Positions 48,362 to 51,094 of a stretch of DNA of 51,094 bases are shown piece after piece. The stretch comes from an uncultured Pelagibacteraceae bacterium. GTDB lineage: Bacteria; Pseudomonadota; Alphaproteobacteria; Pelagibacterales; Pelagibacteraceae. Within the stretch, counting starts at the first letter, position 1. Each line of letters begins with the position of its first letter. A program made the translations under genes and the position numbers. Below the pieces are notes generated by a model. That model saw only the letters and a list, made by a program, of their open reading frames with translations, was not told where the DNA came from and searched no databases. Location of the stretch: NCBI GenBank assembly GCA_902552475.1, contig CACDJC010000007.1:1-51094 (forward strand). The letters run 5' to 3'.

Positions 48362-49120
48362 CCAAATTCTTTTCATACTGAAATAAACTAATACGGTCAA
48401 AATTAATAAATAAATAATTACCCTAAATCCAGTCTTATGCCTTGCCTCTAAATGTGGTTCGGCTGTCCACATCAAAAATGTAACTACGTCTTTTGCCATT
48501 TGGTCTGTAGTAGCTTTTGTTCCGTCTGCATACTCAACAATATCATCTGAGAGTGGTGATGCCATTTTTATTTTATTTCCATACATATACTTATTATAAT
48601 AAACACCATCATCTAATTTCATACCTGAAGGAGGATCTTCATATCCAAGTAACAATGAATAAATATAATCAGCTCCTCCTTTTCTTGCTTTTACCAATAC
48701 GGACATGTCTGGAGGATAAGCTCCTCCATTTGCTGATTTTGCCTCTTCTTCATTTGCATAAGGCATTACAAACTTATCAGATAATTTTGCGGGTCTCTCA
48801 TACATTTCACCATCACTATTAGGACCATCTATTACCTCAAAATTTGAGGCTATAGCTTTTGCTTCTTCTTCAGAAAACTCGGGCCCACCTTTTTCGGCAA
48901 GATTCCTATAGCTTAAATGCTTTAATGAATGACATGATGCACACACTTCTGTATATACTTGATAACCTCTTTGCAACGAAGCCCTGTCAAATTTTCCAAA
49001 AAAACTTTTAAAACTCCAATCAACTTTTAAAAGCTCAATTGAAGTTTCCGCATATAGTTTTTGATTGCCTAAGTTTACCAATAAAATAGAAAAAAATATT
49101 ATTTTAAAAAAATTTTTCAC
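48338..49120 (-). CDS. petC: Cytochrome c1 subunit of the bc1 complex
   Basis: Haem c protein of the cytochrome bc1 complex, passing electrons from the Rieske protein to soluble or membrane-bound cytochrome c. The 260-residue protein has a signal peptide ending near LYAET, the haem motif CASCH (Cys60, Cys63, His64) in [17 protein letters not shown], the [23 protein letters not shown] block, a [14 protein letters not shown] region, a [17 protein letters not shown] segment and one C-terminal membrane anchor at about 232-252. It overlaps petB by 4 bp, and its end overlaps ychF by 24 bp. Confidence 0.96.
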   Translation of the reverse strand: MKNFFKIIFFSILLVNLGNQKLYAETSIELLKVDWSFKSFFGKFDRASLQRGYQVYTEVCASCHSLKHLSYRNLAEKGGPEFSEEEAKAIASNFEVIDGPNSDGEMYERPAKLSDKFVMPYANEEEAKSANGGAYPPDMSVLVKARKGGADYIYSLLLGYEDPPSGMKLDDGVYYNKYMYGNKIKMASPLSDDIVEYADGTKATTDQMAKDVVTFLMWTAEPHLEARHKTGFRVIIYLLILTVLVYFSMKRIWSSIESKV

Positions 49121-50385
49121 AAATTACTTCTAATGTTTGAATTATTTTTTGTCATTTCTGGATTAGCGGACCCACCCAGTACTGGTTCAGTTATATTTAG
49201 AGGCAGCTCAATAGTTTTCTCTTTTAATCCAAGGAATGGAAGGATTATAAGAAAATGTGCAAAATAATATATTGTTGCTACTCTTGCTATAAGTAAGTAG
49301 GTACCTTCGGCAGGCATTGCACCCATATATCCCAATATTAAAACATCAGCAACAAGGAACCAATAAAACTGTTTATATATTGGTCTAAATATTGCAGATC
49401 TTACTTTTGATGTATCCAGCCATGGTAAAATTACAAGAACAAATATTGCAGCAAACATTGCAATCACTCCTAACAATTTGTCTGGTACAGATCTTAAAAT
49501 TGCGTAAAAAGGTAAAAGATACCATTCAGGAACAATATGTGCAGGAGTAACTAAAGGATTTGCTTCAATATAATTATCAGCATGACCTAAAATGTTTGGC
49601 GAAAAAAATACAAAAAATGCAAAAACTAATAAAAATATCAATAATGCAAATAAATCTTTAATAACAATATATGGATGGAAAGGAACCGTATCTTTAGAAG
49701 GCTTTTCTATATCTATACCAATTGGATTATTATTTCCAGGAACATGCAAGGCCCATATATGCAAAACCACCAAGCCTAAAATTAAAAATGGAAAAAGATA
49801 ATGTAAACTAAAAAATCTTGTTAAAGTTGGATTATCTACAGAATATCCTCCCCACAACCAATTTGTTATACTTTCTCCTACTAAAGGAATGGCACTAAAC
49901 AAATTAGTTATTACAGTGGCTCCCCAAAAACTCATTTGCCCCCATGGTAGAACATATCCCATGAATGCTGTCGCCATCATCAAGAAATAAATAAGCATTC
50001 CTATAATCCAAATGACTTCTCTTGGAGACTTATAAGAGCCATAATATAGTGCTCTAAAAATATGAATATAAACTGCAAGAAAAAACATTGAAGCTCCATT
50101 TGCATGAACGTACCTTATTAGCCATCCATAGTTTACATCTCTCATTATATGTTCAACACTCTCAAAGGCCAAATCTGCATGAGCTATATAATGCATGCCA
50201 AGTATGACCCCTGTAACAATTTGTGTAATTAAACAAAATGTTAAAATTCCTCCAAATGTCCACCAATAATTTAAATTTTTTGGTGTTGGATAATCTGTAA
50301 GATGATTTGCTAGTGTAAGTAAAGGTAGACGATCATTAAACCATTTTCCAATTTTTGACTTAGGAGTGTATTCATGATTGCTCAT
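49117..50385 (-). CDS. petB: Cytochrome b subunit of the bc1 complex
   Basis: Di-haem membrane core of the bc1 complex, with quinol-oxidising Qo and quinone-reducing Qi sites. The 422-residue polytopic protein has the haem-ligand helices ([22 protein letters not shown] and [24 protein letters not shown], by key parts), the [17 protein letters not shown] helix of the Qo region, the [13 protein letters not shown] (PEWY) Qo motif and the C-terminal transmembrane helices. All four histidine ligands appear present. It lies 5 bp downstream of petA in the usual petABC order. Confidence 0.97.
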   Translation of the reverse strand: MSNHEYTPKSKIGKWFNDRLPLLTLANHLTDYPTPKNLNYWWTFGGILTFCLITQIVTGVILGMHYIAHADLAFESVEHIMRDVNYGWLIRYVHANGASMFFLAVYIHIFRALYYGSYKSPREVIWIIGMLIYFLMMATAFMGYVLPWGQMSFWGATVITNLFSAIPLVGESITNWLWGGYSVDNPTLTRFFSLHYLFPFLILGLVVLHIWALHVPGNNNPIGIDIEKPSKDTVPFHPYIVIKDLFALLIFLLVFAFFVFFSPNILGHADNYIEANPLVTPAHIVPEWYLLPFYAILRSVPDKLLGVIAMFAAIFVLVILPWLDTSKVRSAIFRPIYKQFYWFLVADVLILGYMGAMPAEGTYLLIARVATIYYFAHFLIILPFLGLKEKTIELPLNITEPVLGGSANPEMTKNNSNIRSNL

Positions 50386-50390
50386 AATAA

Positions 50391-50909
50391 TTATCCAATT
50401 TTTATAGTATTGTTATTAACAAATTCATATTTAGGAACTTCCATGTTAGTTGGAGCTGGTCCTTTTCTAATTCTCCCCGAAGTATCATAATGAGATCCAT
50501 GACAAGGACAAAACCAAGCATTATAATCTCCCTTATCCGTTAAAGGCACGCATCCTAAGTGCGTACAAACACCAAGCATCACTAACCACTCTGGGTTTTT
50601 AGCTCGATCTTCGTCTTTCTCTGGATGTTTCAAATCTTTTAAATCTACTGCCCTAGCACTTTTTATTTCATCTTCGGTTCTTCTTTTTATGAAAACAGGT
50701 TTTCCTCTCCACAAAACTGTAATTGATTGGCCTGGCTCAATTGAGCTTATATCAACTTCAGTACTTGCAAGTGCTTTAACCGATGCATCAGGATTCATTT
50801 GATCTACTAGAGGCCAAACTGCAGCCCCAACCCCTACAGCACCTGCCGCAGCTGTCGCAGTTAAAATAAAGTCTCTTCTATTGGGTTTTTTTTTATCAGA
50901 ATCCGACAT
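50391..50909 (-). CDS. petA: Rieske iron-sulfur subunit of the bc1 complex
   Basis: Mobile [2Fe-2S] protein of the bc1 complex. The 172-residue protein has a twin-arginine-like N-terminus ([18 protein letters not shown]) that also serves as membrane anchor, and the Rieske cluster motifs CTHLGC (Cys115, His117, Cys120) and CPCHGS (Cys134, Cys136, His137), so two Cys and two His ligands plus the disulfide pair are all present. It is the first gene of petABC, divergent from trmL across 59 bp that contain a perfect 14-bp palindrome. Confidence 0.97.
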   Translation of the reverse strand: MSDSDKKKPNRRDFILTATAAAGAVGVGAAVWPLVDQMNPDASVKALASTEVDISSIEPGQSITVLWRGKPVFIKRRTEDEIKSARAVDLKDLKHPEKDEDRAKNPEWLVMLGVCTHLGCVPLTDKGDYNAWFCPCHGSHYDTSGRIRKGPAPTNMEVPKYEFVNNNTIKIG

Positions 50910-50940
50910 CTTTATGTTTCAAATTTCTCTTAATATATGA

Positions 50941-50954
50941 TTTCTTATAAGAAA
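50941..50954. promoter_or_regulatory. 14-bp perfect palindrome between petA and trmL
   Basis: TTTCTTATAAGAAA reads the same on both strands and lies near the middle of the 59-bp divergent gap. A candidate petA -10 element (TATATT on the minus strand, 50932-50937) lies directly beside it, so a dimeric regulator bound here would cover the -10/-35 region of petA. The regulator is unknown; AT-rich palindromes also occur by chance. Confidence 0.35.
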
Positions 50955-50968
50955 AAACATATTTTTCC

Positions 50969-51094
50969 ATGGCAACAATGACACACAAAAATACAATTTC
51001 TGTGCCTAAAATTGCTCTTTATGAGCCTGATATTCCACAAAATACAGCTGCTATAGCTAGAACTTGTTCATGTTTGGGAGCAATTTTAGAAATA
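50969..51094 (+). CDS. trmL: tRNA (cytidine/uridine(34)-2'-O)-methyltransferase TrmL, SpoU family (partial, C-terminus off the right edge)
   Basis: SpoU/TrmD-superfamily methyltransferase that modifies the wobble ribose of certain leucine tRNAs. Only the first 42 codons are in the window, open to the edge. They contain the family's opening IALYEPDIPQNTAAIARTCSCLGAILEI, matching the conserved LYEPxIPxNTGxIxR pattern. ATG at 50969 is used; a second ATG at 50978 is equally possible. TrmL genes next to petABC are common in Alphaproteobacteria, which supports the call. Confidence 0.85.
   Translation, partial: MATMTHKNTISVPKIALYEPDIPQNTAAIARTCSCLGAILEI

Overview
The window is a strongly AT-rich, gene-dense stretch of bacterial chromosome. 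Gene content and protein style point to a streamlined marine alphaproteobacterium of the SAR11/Pelagibacter type: Lys/Asn/Ile-rich proteins, almost no intergenic DNA, many 1-20 bp gene overlaps, a petABC cytochrome bc1 operon, an ELM1/DUF1022 protein, a MidA/NDUFAF7 methyltransferase beside lgt and pgeF, and UbiK. This assignment is inference from sequence character; no database was searched. I see no mobile elements, prophage, CRISPR array or signs of recent transfer. It reads as a core-genome region.

Layout. (1) Positions 1-14340, minus strand: one division and cell-wall (dcw) operon in the order mraZ-ftsZ-rsmH-ftsL-ftsI-murE/murF fusion-mraY-murD-ftsW-murG-murC-murB, with murB running off the left edge. 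It starts from a clear sigma70-type promoter overlapped by three TGGGN repeats at 10-bp spacing, the hallmark of MraZ autoregulation. (2) 14520-14880: RNase P RNA, minus strand, with its own promoter. (3) 14927-17685: a peptidoglycan amidase, the lipid-transport proteins MlaA and MlaC, and a secreted CIA30-domain protein. (4) 17706-22051, minus strand: the yqeY-dnaG-rpoD macromolecular-synthesis operon followed directly by tRNA-Val(GAC) and a CAT-anticodon tRNA that is probably tRNA-Ile2. (5) 22175-26570: carAB. (6) 26567-31915: a 2-oxoglutarate oxygenase plus ELM1 pair, divergent trxB-psiE-cupredoxin, a Rossmann-fold epimerase-like protein and an aspartate aminotransferase. (7) 31951-38804: a tightly overlapped operon of uvrB, a pteridine-reductase-like SDR, a secreted hydrolase, folB, uvrC and pgsA. 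(8) 38801-42370: ilvE, a MarR/response regulator/histidine kinase cassette, and UbiK. (9) 42417-48361: lgt-midA-pgeF-prs-rplY-pth-ychF. (10) 48338-51094: petABC on the minus strand and a divergent partial trmL.

Functionally the region is housekeeping: peptidoglycan synthesis and septation, transcription and replication initiation, pyrimidine/arginine precursors, excision repair, folate, phospholipid, lipoprotein maturation, tRNA and ribosome functions, and respiration. The most unusual items are a tRNA-Val(GAC) with perfect stems but non-canonical D- and T-loops, the ftsZ position directly after mraZ, the single-chain MurE-MurF, a DnaG primase missing three of four zinc ligands, and divergent promoters so compact that the transcripts are probably leaderless. 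I did not find a convincing new multi-gene defence or metabolic system.
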